Shown here in pieces: positions 1 through 5,263 of a DNA stretch of 6,745 nucleotides. How positions within the stretch are numbered: the stretch's first letter is position 1; each line of letters starts with the position of its first letter. Origin of the DNA: Solirubrobacterales bacterium (lineage in GTDB: Bacteria > Actinomycetota > Thermoleophilia > Solirubrobacterales > Solirubrobacteraceae); contig JAOPZU010000591.1 of assembly GCA_025963955.1 (NCBI GenBank), forward strand, positions 1 to 6,745, given 5' to 3'. The position numbers and the translations under genes were made by a program. The notes beneath the pieces were generated by a model. That model did no database searches. It was given only the letters and a program-made list of their open reading frames with translations, and was not told where the DNA came from.

Positions 1-28
1 ACCCAGGGTTCGAATCCCTGTCTCTCCG
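1..28 (+). tRNA. 3' end of a tRNA gene, probably tRNA-Ser (truncated by the window edge)
   Basis: The first bases form a complete T arm: stem CAGGG (4-8), loop TTCGAAT (9-15), stem CCCTG (16-20). The 3' acceptor strand TCTCTCC (21-27) and a G discriminator (28) follow. That acceptor strand would pair with GGAGAGA, and this together with G73 is typical of tRNA-Ser. The anticodon lies outside the window, so the identity is inferred. The bases after the discriminator are CCT, so a full CCA tail does not appear to be encoded and would be added after transcription. Confidence 0.85.
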
Positions 29-43
29 CCTAAGATCGTGCAA

Positions 44-89
44 ACCCAGCACCGGAGCCGCTTCTTGAGCGTTTGCCCTGGTGCTGGGT
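44..89. terminator. Inverted repeat between the tRNA and the convergent flavin operon, putative bidirectional terminator
   Basis: ACCCAGCACC (44-53) is perfectly complementary to GGTGCTGGGT (80-89), giving a 10-bp stem with a 26-nt loop. GCAAAC (40-45) can also pair with GTTTGC (71-76), so an alternative fold exists. No T-tract follows on either strand, which is common for terminators in GC-rich actinobacteria. The position fits termination of both units: 16 nt after the tRNA on the + strand, and 15 nt after the ApbE stop codon on the minus strand. The terminator role is inferred from structure and position. Confidence 0.5.
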
Positions 90-104
90 CTGAGCGGACT
101 GCGC

Positions 105-902
105 TCAAGCGCAGAGCGCGTTGAAGCCGGGCGTGGTGAGGACCGTCTGGTCGGCGAGGATGACCATCGCCTCGACGTCGGGCTGGACGCTCAGCCACCG
201 CGCTCCGTCGGGACCCATGGCGAACGCCGCGGTCGCGAGCGCGTCGGTGGTCGGCAGGTCGCGGCCCACGCACGTGACCGACAGGACGCCGCCCGGGGGT
301 GCTCCGGTGCCCGGGTCCACGATGTGGTCGCCGCGGCGGTAGGTCCCCGACGTCGCCACTGCCATGTTGGTCACCTCGAGGACCGCAGCGACATGCGCAT
401 GCTCAATCGGGTGTTGGATCCCGACACGCCAGTGCTCGCCGGCCGCCGGCCGGCCCTTGACGAGCAGGTCGCCACCCGCGTCGACGAGGGCGTGCTGCAC
501 GCCGGCAGCGACGAGGCGGTCCATGGCGCCGGCCGCGGCCCAACCCTTGACGTACCCGGCGGGTTCCACCGCGCCCGGGCGCCCGTCGCATCCGGGGCGC
601 GCCCGTGCTTCGGGGGTCCGCCCGGCGGCATGCGCGTCGAACGCGCCCCCGGTCCGTGCACGGAACGCCGTACACGCGGCGAGGACCTCGCGAACCGCGG
701 GATGAGCATCCTCGAGGCGCAGCTCCTGACGGTTGAGCTTCGCGATCTGACTGTCGGCGCGGTAGGTCGAGAAGGTCTCGTCGACCCACCGGAGCCACGC
801 GAACGCCGCTTCGATCGCCGGCCGGTGATTGCCTTCATCACGCACGTCGACGATGATCGGCATGCCCATGATCTCGCGGACGTGCGGTTCGGGAGCGGCC
901 AT
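105..902 (-). CDS. apbE: FAD:protein FMN transferase (ApbE family), without signal peptide
   Basis: ApbE enzymes use FAD and Mg2+ to attach FMN covalently to a Ser/Thr of an acceptor protein, releasing AMP. The 265-residue product shows the family motifs in order: FSTYRADSQIAKLN (44-57), GYVKGWA (116-122), DAGGDLLVKG (141-150), TSGTYRRGDHIVDPGTGAP (184-202) and TTDALATAAFAMG (218-230). The last holds the D and T expected to bind the metal. It is shorter than the roughly 320-350 residues of typical ApbE proteins, and no signal peptide or lipobox is visible, as in some compact actinobacterial forms. The ATG at 902 lies 3 nt after the stop of the FMN-binding-protein gene. No strong ribosome binding site is seen, so translational coupling is likely. 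The next in-frame ATGs (residues 12 and 14) would remove the N-terminal strand. The upstream neighbour is its obvious substrate. Family assignment is secure; the cellular compartment is not. Confidence 0.94.
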   Translation of the reverse strand: MAAPEPHVREIMGMPIIVDVRDEGNHRPAIEAAFAWLRWVDETFSTYRADSQIAKLNRQELRLEDAHPAVREVLAACTAFRARTGGAFDAHAAGRTPEARARPGCDGRPGAVEPAGYVKGWAAAGAMDRLVAAGVQHALVDAGGDLLVKGRPAAGEHWRVGIQHPIEHAHVAAVLEVTNMAVATSGTYRRGDHIVDPGTGAPPGGVLSVTCVGRDLPTTDALATAAFAMGPDGARWLSVQPDVEAMVILADQTVLTTPGFNALCA

Positions 903-905
903 GCG

Positions 906-1373
906 CTACGAGGTCGCCGTGGACGAGGCGGGGAACCCGGCCTTGTCGAGGGCCGACTGCAGAGCGAGCTGGTAGCTGTCGCTCGTGTAGGTGGCGCCGC
1001 TGACCGCGTCGATCTGCGCGCTTTGCGCCTGCAGGGCGCTGGCCTGCAGCAGCGGCACGGCGTAGTTGTTGATCTCCACGGACTTGCCGTCGTTCTGGGG
1101 GACCTGGAGCGCGTCGACGGCCGTGATCTTGCCGCCACTGACGGTGACTTTCAGCTGCACGTTGCCGTACTGGTTGGCTTCAACGGCGCTGGTCACCGTC
1201 TTCGTGGTGGACGCGGACGCCGTCTGAGCGGTCGACGGACTGCTGGAGGCCGTCGCGGTGGACGTGACGGCCGCTGCGCTAGCTCCGGCCGCGGTCGGCG
1301 CGTGCCCGTGGAAGCTCAACGTGGCCGCGAGGCCGACGGCGGTGGCGGACAGGACGATCGGGGCGCGGTTCAT
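906..1373 (-). CDS. Exported FMN-binding domain protein with covalent flavinylation motif
   Basis: This 155-residue protein has a Sec-type N-terminal signal or anchor (about residues 5-35, hydrophobic, ending in Ala/Gly-rich sequence). A Ser/Thr/Ala-rich linker follows (about 34-63), then one FMN-binding domain of the NqrC/RnfG C-terminal type (about 68-147). The domain carries DAVSGAT (122-128), which matches the DxxSGAT flavinylation signature. T128 is the expected residue for phosphoester-linked FMN. No lipobox, twin-arginine motif or heme motif is visible, so it is probably a small secreted or membrane-tethered one-electron carrier. It sits between a transmembrane flavocytochrome gene and apbE, 66 nt after the former and 3 nt before the latter. 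It therefore likely receives electrons from the flavocytochrome after ApbE has loaded it. The final acceptor is unknown. The ATG at 1373 is preceded by a weak GAAG purine run. Confidence 0.9.
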   Translation of the reverse strand: MNRAPIVLSATAVGLAATLSFHGHAPTAAGASAAAVTSTATASSSPSTAQTASASTTKTVTSAVEANQYGNVQLKVTVSGGKITAVDALQVPQNDGKSVEINNYAVPLLQASALQAQSAQIDAVSGATYTSDSYQLALQSALDKAGFPASSTATS

Positions 1374-1439
1374 GGTCTTCAGCTTGGTCGGGGTGGGTGA
1401 CAGGGGCGGGAGAGCAGGCTGTGAGGTTGCTGGGATCAG

Positions 1440-2849
1440 CTAGAAGTCGAACGTCTCGTGATGGACCTGCGCTTCGGGGACGCCGGCGCCCGCGGCCGCG
1501 GCCGTGATGGCGCGCGTGAAGCCGTCAGGGCCACAGACGAAGACGTCGCGATGGGGCATGTCAGGAACCAGGCGAAGCAGGCCGGCGGAGGAGAGGTCCA
1601 CGTGCTCGCGCGGGCCGACGAGCTCATGCACCTGCCCGCCGCGACGCGCGACGTCGCGGATGATCTCCTCGCGCAGAGCAAGCTCTCCGGCGGTTGATCC
1701 GCGCAGCACCGCGACGACGTCCACGCCCTCCGGGAGCTCCTGCAGAAGCGCGCGGATCGGCGTGGTGCCGACGCCCGCGCCGACGAGCAGGACCCGGTCG
1801 GTCGACCGTTGGTCGGCAGTGAAGGCGCCGTACGGCCCCTCGATGGCCACGCGCGTCCCGGGCTCCAGGCTCAGCAGCCGGGCACTGTGGTCGCCGAGGG
1901 CCTTGACGGTGATGCGCAGATGGCGCCGGCTCGGCGCAGCGGACAACGAGTAGGGGTGCGCCTGCCACCACATGCCCGGCTTGAGGAAGCGCCACTGGAG
2001 GAACTGCCCGCCGGCGATCGGCAGGCGGTCCAGGCGGCGGCCCTCCAGGAGGACGGACACCATCCCGGGTCCGGCCGGGGTGACGCCGACCACCTTGACC
2101 TGGTGGCGCAGCGACCGCCAGAGCGGCAGCAGGATGCGGCACGCGAGCACCACGGCGGCCGTCCCCCAGAACAGCGACTTCCAGAACAGGACGGTGGCGG
2201 GGTGGCCGACGAACGAGGCGCCGGTGCCGATCTGGTGGGAGAAGGAGAGAAACAGCGCCAGGTAGGTGTAGAGGTGCACCGACCACCAGGTCTCGTAGGC
2301 CATCCGCCGGCGAGCTTTCTTGTAGGACGTGACGCCGGCGACGATGAGAAGGACGAAGCCGACGGCGGAAGCGAGGATGCCGGGGTAGGTCCACAGCAGC
2401 TGGCCGAGCTGGTGCAGGACGCCGTCGTGGGCGGCGTGCGCGTAGCCGACGGTGATCAGCGCCGCGTGCGCGGTGATGAGGTAGAGCGGCCACGGCCCCA
2501 GCTTGCGGTGCCAGCCCACGAGACGGTCCATGCCGACCGCCCGCTCCAGACCCGGGATGCGCGCCACGAGCAGCACGACGATGATCATCAGGTACATCGC
2601 CACCAGGCCGGTGACGCGGCCGCCGGCCGTCAGCCAGCCCCCCGGCGCCCGGAGGGACCCGGCACTCTCCGCGTTCACGCCGAGCGCGACAACCACGCCA
2701 AGTCCCAGGCCCGCGACCGCCCCCATCGCGTCGACGATCCGCGGACGCGGCTTGGCCGGCATCCGCCGGCGACGCGAGGGGCGGTCGGCGCGCGGCACGG
2801 TGGCTCGGTCGTGGCCGGCGGCCGGCGGGGCGGTGACGACGGTGCTCAT
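1440..2849 (-). CDS. Ferric-reductase-like transmembrane flavocytochrome (FRD/NOX-type, FAD and NAD(P)H domains)
   Basis: The 469-residue protein has an arginine-rich cytoplasmic tail (about 20-37). A ferric-reductase-like membrane domain follows, with hydrophobic segments near 40-58, 79-98, 118-137, 155-173, 190-205 and 220-243. The histidine pairs H114/H128 and H191/H204 (HX13H and HX12H) are the classic axial ligands for two stacked b-hemes. The C-terminal half is a ferredoxin-reductase-type module: FAD motif HPYSLSAAP (298-306), pyrophosphate/NAD(P) loop GAGVGTTP (357-364), VCGPDGF (438-444) and the terminal HHETFDF. The expected role is to pass electrons from cytosolic NAD(P)H through FAD and heme to the outer face. 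The downstream genes suggest a flavinylated carrier as acceptor, although iron or oxygen could also be reduced. The start at 2849 abuts a perfect hairpin (2850-2876), and no usual Shine-Dalgarno lies within 10 nt. An alternative ATG is at residue 30 (2762), which would drop only the basic tail. First gene of the cluster. Confidence 0.92.
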   Translation of the reverse strand: MSTVVTAPPAAGHDRATVPRADRPSRRRRMPAKPRPRIVDAMGAVAGLGLGVVVALGVNAESAGSLRAPGGWLTAGGRVTGLVAMYLMIIVVLLVARIPGLERAVGMDRLVGWHRKLGPWPLYLITAHAALITVGYAHAAHDGVLHQLGQLLWTYPGILASAVGFVLLIVAGVTSYKKARRRMAYETWWSVHLYTYLALFLSFSHQIGTGASFVGHPATVLFWKSLFWGTAAVVLACRILLPLWRSLRHQVKVVGVTPAGPGMVSVLLEGRRLDRLPIAGGQFLQWRFLKPGMWWQAHPYSLSAAPSRRHLRITVKALGDHSARLLSLEPGTRVAIEGPYGAFTADQRSTDRVLLVGAGVGTTPIRALLQELPEGVDVVAVLRGSTAGELALREEIIRDVARRGGQVHELVGPREHVDLSSAGLLRLVPDMPHRDVFVCGPDGFTRAITAAAAGAGVPEAQVHHETFDF

Positions 2850-2876
2850 GGGAGCAGCATCGGCGCTGCTGCTCCC
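2850..2876 (-). promoter_or_regulatory. 27-bp dyad (10-bp arms, 7-nt spacer) flush against the flavocytochrome start codon
   Basis: On the + strand the arms are GGGAGCAGCA (2850-2859) and TGCTGCTCCC (2867-2876), perfectly complementary, around the spacer TCGGCGC. On the coding (minus) strand the 3' arm ends directly at the ATG. The purine-rich stretch GGGGGAG that could serve as ribosome binding site lies in and just before the 5' arm, about 20 nt from the start. As RNA it would be a stable hairpin that could block or reposition ribosome loading. As DNA it could be the operator of a dimeric repressor. The symmetry is seen directly; both roles are inferred. Confidence 0.55.
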
Positions 2877-3003
2877 CCAGGCGTGAGCGTTCGCTGTGAG
2901 CTTGCTGAGTGTCGCGGCGTGAAGGCGCCGTCGTACGCAAGCGGCTTCGCCCCCTCACCAAGCGGTACCCATGCCGAGGCCGGCGGGATCCGACTTGCGA
3001 CGC
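2877..3003. other. Intergenic stretch upstream of the flavocytochrome operon
   Basis: This stretch separates the end of the ATPase gene from the operon-leading dyad and must hold the operon promoter if the operon is transcribed separately. I find no convincing -35/-10 pair on the minus strand. The only structure noted is a weak 5-bp stem (CGGCG and CGCCG, about 2915-2931). No ORF here looks coding. Confidence 0.4.
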
Positions 3004-3019
3004 GCACCCCGCGGGGTGC
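3004..3019 (-). terminator. Perfect 16-bp palindrome just after the ATPase stop codon, putative terminator
   Basis: GCACCCCGCGGGGTGC is its own reverse complement. It starts 2 nt after the TGA (3024-3022) of the minus-strand anti-sigma-type ATPase. In RNA it would fold as a 6-bp G/C stem with a CGCG loop. No U-tract follows, so termination is plausible but not proven; a protein-binding palindrome is the alternative. Confidence 0.45.
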
Positions 3020-3021
3020 CT

Positions 3022-3474
3022 TCAGCGCAGAAGGAAACGCATCCGGACCTCGACGCCAGCCTCGCGGCCGGGATCGATGCTGAAGGTGTCGGCGAGCTCG
3101 GCAATCACGCGCAACCCAACGCCTAGACCGGAGGACTTCGGTCCCTCTCCGAACCCGTAGCCCTGATCGGCGACGAGGATCTCGAGCGCGTCATCGATGA
3201 CGTCCACGACGAGATGCACTTCTCCGCCCTTTCCGCCATAGGCGTGAAGAACAGCATTGTTGACGGCCTCGCTCACCGCCAAGGCGACGTCCTCACACAG
3301 CGACGCCGACGCGCCGTGGCGAGCGGCCAACCGCACGACCTCTCCTCGCGCTAGGGCACCGAGACGAGGGGTGGCCGCTCGCACGAGCGAGAGAACCTGC
3401 GCCTGGGCCGGCCGCGCGCCATCCGGCGGAAGGACGCCGAACGCTGGACCGGCGTCAGTTTCGTCCTTGGTCAT
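3022..3474 (-). CDS. Anti-sigma-factor-type ATP-binding protein (RsbW/SpoIIAB-like HATPase)
   Basis: From the ATG at 3474 the product is 150 residues, the usual size for RsbW-like proteins. It is a single GHKL ATPase domain. The N box is EAVNNAVLHAYG (69-80) with E69, N73 and H76; the G1 box is DQGYGF (103-108); the G2 box is GLGVGL (116-121), followed by RVIAELADTF. No histidine-kinase phosphoacceptor domain or membrane segment is present. Such proteins bind a sigma factor and phosphorylate an anti-anti-sigma (STAS) partner, or act as free-standing regulatory kinases. No sigma or STAS gene is visible in this window. An in-frame GTG at 3516 would add 14 residues, but it overlaps the upstream gene more and has no better ribosome binding site. 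With the ATG start the overlap with the upstream gene is 20 bp, implying co-transcription and coupling. Confidence 0.85.
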   Translation of the reverse strand: MTKDETDAGPAFGVLPPDGARPAQAQVLSLVRAATPRLGALARGEVVRLAARHGASASLCEDVALAVSEAVNNAVLHAYGGKGGEVHLVVDVIDDALEILVADQGYGFGEGPKSSGLGVGLRVIAELADTFSIDPGREAGVEVRMRFLLR

Positions 3475-3841
3475 CGGCCGACTCGTTTGCTCGGGGGTCA
3501 AGATCCTCGGCGACACGCTTCGCCACGCCCGACTTGATCACCACGAGGTGCTCCGGGTGTGTCTCGGCCACGATGTCGACGTCGGTCTGATGCCCCGGCA
3601 CGACCAGAAAACGCTTGAAGTCCGTCCGCACCTGTTCGTAGGTGACGTGCGACAGCGTGATCGTGTCGGTGCATCCGATCCGACCGCACTCGCACACGAA
3701 CGTGATCTGCTCACCTACCGGGGCATGGCCCCGGTCGATCGCCTCGTTGACCTGACGGAGCGCGGGACTCGTTCGCCGCCACTCGTCGCTGGCACTCCTC
3801 GTCATCCGGCGCACACCCGCCCGAGCCGGAGCCGGGTTCAT
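3455..3841 (-). CDS. Small conserved actinobacterial protein with a CxCx4C motif, function unknown
   Basis: The 128-residue product has a central FVCECGRIGC segment (48-57, cysteines C50, C52, C57), then a TLSHVTYEQVR stretch (61-71), KRFLVVPGH (76-84) and a C-terminal VVIKSGVAKRVAEDLDPR region (99-116). I recognise this pattern (CxC, a 'YE.VR...F.V.PGH' core, a 'VV.K.G.A...AE..DPR' end) as a recurrent small protein family of actinobacteria with no assigned function. The cysteines suggest metal binding or redox sensing, but a fourth ligand is not obvious; H84 is a candidate. The start could be ATG 3841 or ATG 3805 (residue 13); neither has a strong Shine-Dalgarno, and family similarity begins near VNEAI (31-35), so both are possible. 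Its 3' end overlaps the ATPase gene, which suggests a shared signalling role. That link is inference. Confidence 0.75.
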   Translation of the reverse strand: MNPAPARAGVRRMTRSASDEWRRTSPALRQVNEAIDRGHAPVGEQITFVCECGRIGCTDTITLSHVTYEQVRTDFKRFLVVPGHQTDVDIVAETHPEHLVVIKSGVAKRVAEDLDPRANESADDQGRN

Positions 3842-4018
3842 CGACCACGACGACCAGCCTGTTCCAGCCCCTCGGTCACGAGGGACGTCCTAACCGCACG
3901 ATGGCGTCGGCAAACCAAGCTTCCGCGAAGCCTGCGTCCAACGCCGCGTGGCACCCCGGCTTGAAGCGGCTTCGACCGGGCACACGCGGCGAACGTCAAC
4001 GACCTGGAAAGAGCGCGC
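3842..4018. other. Divergent intergenic region
   Basis: This 177-bp stretch lies between the minus-strand CxC protein gene and the + strand gene at 4019, and must contain promoters for both. It holds the SigF-like candidate described separately and two short inverted repeats made of the same pentamer: GCTTC-CGC-GAAGC (3919-3931) and GAAGC-G-GCTTC (3963-3973). The + strand gene has a clear ribosome binding site, GGAAAGAG (4006-4013). No confident + strand -35/-10 was found. Confidence 0.45.
3890..3915 (-). promoter_or_regulatory. Possible SigF/SigB-type promoter upstream of the CxC protein and ATPase genes
   Basis: On the minus strand GTTT (3915-3912) is followed after 16 nt by GGTTAG (3895-3890). 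The general-stress sigma consensus of actinobacteria is GTTT-N14-17-GGGTAT, so the -35 matches fully and the -10 at 4 of 6 positions. The predicted start site would leave a leader of about 40 nt before ATG 3841. Autoregulation of an anti-sigma-type operon by its own sigma would make sense, but this is a pattern match only. Confidence 0.3.
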
Positions 4019-4762
4019 ATGCCGCGTGCCGTCTCCCGTCAGACCATGCAGCTGAGTGCCGGCAGCCACGCCTCGCCGGACGACGGCGCCTGCGTGATGG
4101 AACTCGCTTCGATGCTGGCGGGAGGATGCTTCACCGACCGGCCCGTGGCGGTCTGCCCGGTGATCTCGGCGTTCCTGCGCGGGTACAACGACCAGCTGCC
4201 CGCGAACTCGCGGCAGCAGGTGCTCCTGCCGTGGGCAGCGCGGGTGGTCGGTACGCGCAGCCACTGCCACGAGGTCGCTGATCGGCGTGCGGCGCTGGTG
4301 GAGGACTTCGTGCGGCACCAGCTGCCGTGGTGGAGACCCCGCTTCGCCCACCGCGGCATCCTGCTGTTCCGAACCGAGTACCTCGGCGGTCGCGTGGGCC
4401 AGTGGGCCGGACGGCACGCCGACCGCCAGCAGGCGGTCGACCGGCTCCTCCGTGCGTGCTGCGAGATGGCCCCATCCAGCCCCACGCGGGTGGTGAGCCC
4501 CCGGAAGCCGACCACGCACCGGTGCACGAACTGGTCGAGCGAGCACCAGTGCTCGATCGGGGCGGCGTCGCGGCCGGCCGCCGGCTCAGGTCGGAGCGAG
4601 CTCGGGCACGCGTGCGCGGAAGCGGAGCACGGTCAGCAGCGCCGCGGCGTTCACCAGCGTTGCGACCCCGTTGGCGGTGACGACCGTGTCGTCGTGCCTG
4701 GTGACGCCGTAGGCACACCAGAGGCTGGTGCCGATGAAGGCAACCACCAGCTGCAGCGCTGA
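4019..4762 (+). CDS. Conserved actinobacterial protein of unknown function ('DDGACVMELASMLAG' family), C-terminal end uncertain
   Basis: The start is well supported: ATG 4019 has GGAAAGAG 5 nt upstream. Residues about 13-80 carry a family pattern I recognise from actinobacterial hypothetical proteins: GSHASPDDGACVMELASMLAG (15-35), then F-T-D-x-P, CPVISAFLRGYNDQL (46-60), RQQVLLPWAARVVGTR (65-80). No catalytic residues or function are known to me. A helical region continues to about residue 155 (QQAVDRLLRACCEMAP). Beyond that the frame stays open to the stop at 4760-4762, but the sequence becomes Ser/Thr/Cys/His-rich and then is simply the antisense of the SemiSWEET gene for 177 bp. Either the true C-terminus is altered by an indel near 4470-4500, or the protein has a non-conserved tail. 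The +1 frame there reads an acidic, more protein-like EADHAPVHELVERAPVLD (4504-4557). The N-terminal two thirds are confident. Confidence 0.7.
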   Translation: MPRAVSRQTMQLSAGSHASPDDGACVMELASMLAGGCFTDRPVAVCPVISAFLRGYNDQLPANSRQQVLLPWAARVVGTRSHCHEVADRRAALVEDFVRHQLPWWRPRFAHRGILLFRTEYLGGRVGQWAGRHADRQQAVDRLLRACCEMAPSSPTRVVSPRKPTTHRCTNWSSEHQCSIGAASRPAAGSGRSELGHACAEAEHGQQRRGVHQRCDPVGGDDRVVVPGDAVGTPEAGADEGNHQLQR

Positions 4763-4876
4763 GACGTCCGCCGACGAGCCCCTGCGGACGATCCGGGACA
4801 TCTGGAGCAGCGGCGAGACCGCGAGGATGAGCCCGAAGACCCCGACGGACGACGCGAGGATGGCGTTCGCGCTCAT
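4586..4876 (-). CDS. SemiSWEET-type sugar transporter (PQ-loop/MtN3 family)
   Basis: The 96-residue membrane protein has three hydrophobic helices (about 5-24, 40-58 and 64-84), the size and layout of bacterial SemiSWEETs, which dimerise to form one facilitative sugar pore. The PQ-loop-like turn reads PLLQMSRIVRRGSSADVS (22-39), matching the family's helix-1/loop pattern. W53 and N69 are 16 residues apart, the same spacing as the substrate-pocket Trp and Asn described for SemiSWEETs. Substrate is unknown; mono- or disaccharide is typical. The ATG at 4876 has a strong purine-rich ribosome binding site (GGAAGGGGAGG, ending about 3-4 nt upstream). The 3' half is overlapped on the other strand by the open frame starting at 4019. 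It appears to be a single-gene unit. The short C-terminal tail after helix 3 is normal. Confidence 0.88.
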   Translation of the reverse strand: MSANAILASSVGVFGLILAVSPLLQMSRIVRRGSSADVSALQLVVAFIGTSLWCAYGVTRHDDTVVTANGVATLVNAAALLTVLRFRARVPELAPT

Positions 4877-4947
4877 CGCCCTCCCCTTCCCCCTTCTTCA
4901 CAGCACGACGACGACTTCGCGCACACAACGCATCTTCTCCTAAGGAG

Positions 4948-5263
4948 CTCACGGCAACCCGGTCAGGGCGGCCACGTTCTCTGGATGGTGGACCCGACCC
5001 GCCGCCCTCAACGAAGCGGCGAACCGACCGCCCAGGTAGAAGCGCCCGCGCGCAGAAGGCCGAGAATCGAGCAGGTTGGTCAGCTTCCGGACCGCGGCCC
5101 GGGCCCGAGCCGTCAGGATGCGATCAACGCAAGGTCGTCGCCCGGCGATCAGGCGGATCCTGGCCGGGGCCGGCAGCGGACCGGAATCCCGAGCAGCGGC
5201 CCGCGCGCTGTGGTTAGATCGTCCGGCGCCGGACCTCGGCGTTGCCATCGCGGAAGGTCCATC
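4948..5263. other. Gene-poor stretch with a doubtful minus-strand ORF and leader of the secreted protein gene
   Basis: No confident gene lies here. On the minus strand a frame from ATG 5248 to TGA 4949 would encode 99 residues, ending RVHHPENVAALTGLP. By my count its codon positions have a mild coding-like bias (third position richest in G/C, second poorest), but it has no ribosome binding site and no recognisable family. It could be a gene remnant or chance. The right part contains TTAGAT (5214-5219), a possible -10 without a good -35, and the perfect palindrome GTCCGGCGCCGGAC (5221-5234). A good ribosome binding site, GGAAGG (5252-5257), precedes the GTG at 5264. Confidence 0.35.

Noticed and set aside
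81..1400. Long + strand open frame (439 codons) across the apbE and FMN-binding genes
   Set aside because: It is antisense to two genes with clear family motifs, is Arg/Gly-rich and low in complexity, and has no domain; typical of GC-rich shadow frames.
1809..3083. Long + strand open frame (424 codons) antisense to the flavocytochrome
   Set aside because: The minus strand carries all heme, FAD and NAD(P)H motifs. The + frame is Arg/Asp/His-rich without hydrophobic pattern and crosses the intergenic region.
2939..3974. 11-bp sequence AAGCGGCTTCG occurring at 2939-2949 and again at 3964-3974, both in intergenic regions
   Set aside because: Several 11-bp matches are expected by chance in a window of this size and base composition, and the two sites sit at unrelated distances from start codons.
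3890..4546. Minus-strand open frame of 218 codons opposite the 4019 gene
   Set aside because: The + frame has a good ribosome binding site and recognised family motifs; this frame has neither and runs through the promoter region.
4937..4947. CTCCT-A-AGGAG near-palindrome upstream of the SemiSWEET gene
   Set aside because: Arms are only 5 bp and no promoter or second copy supports a role.
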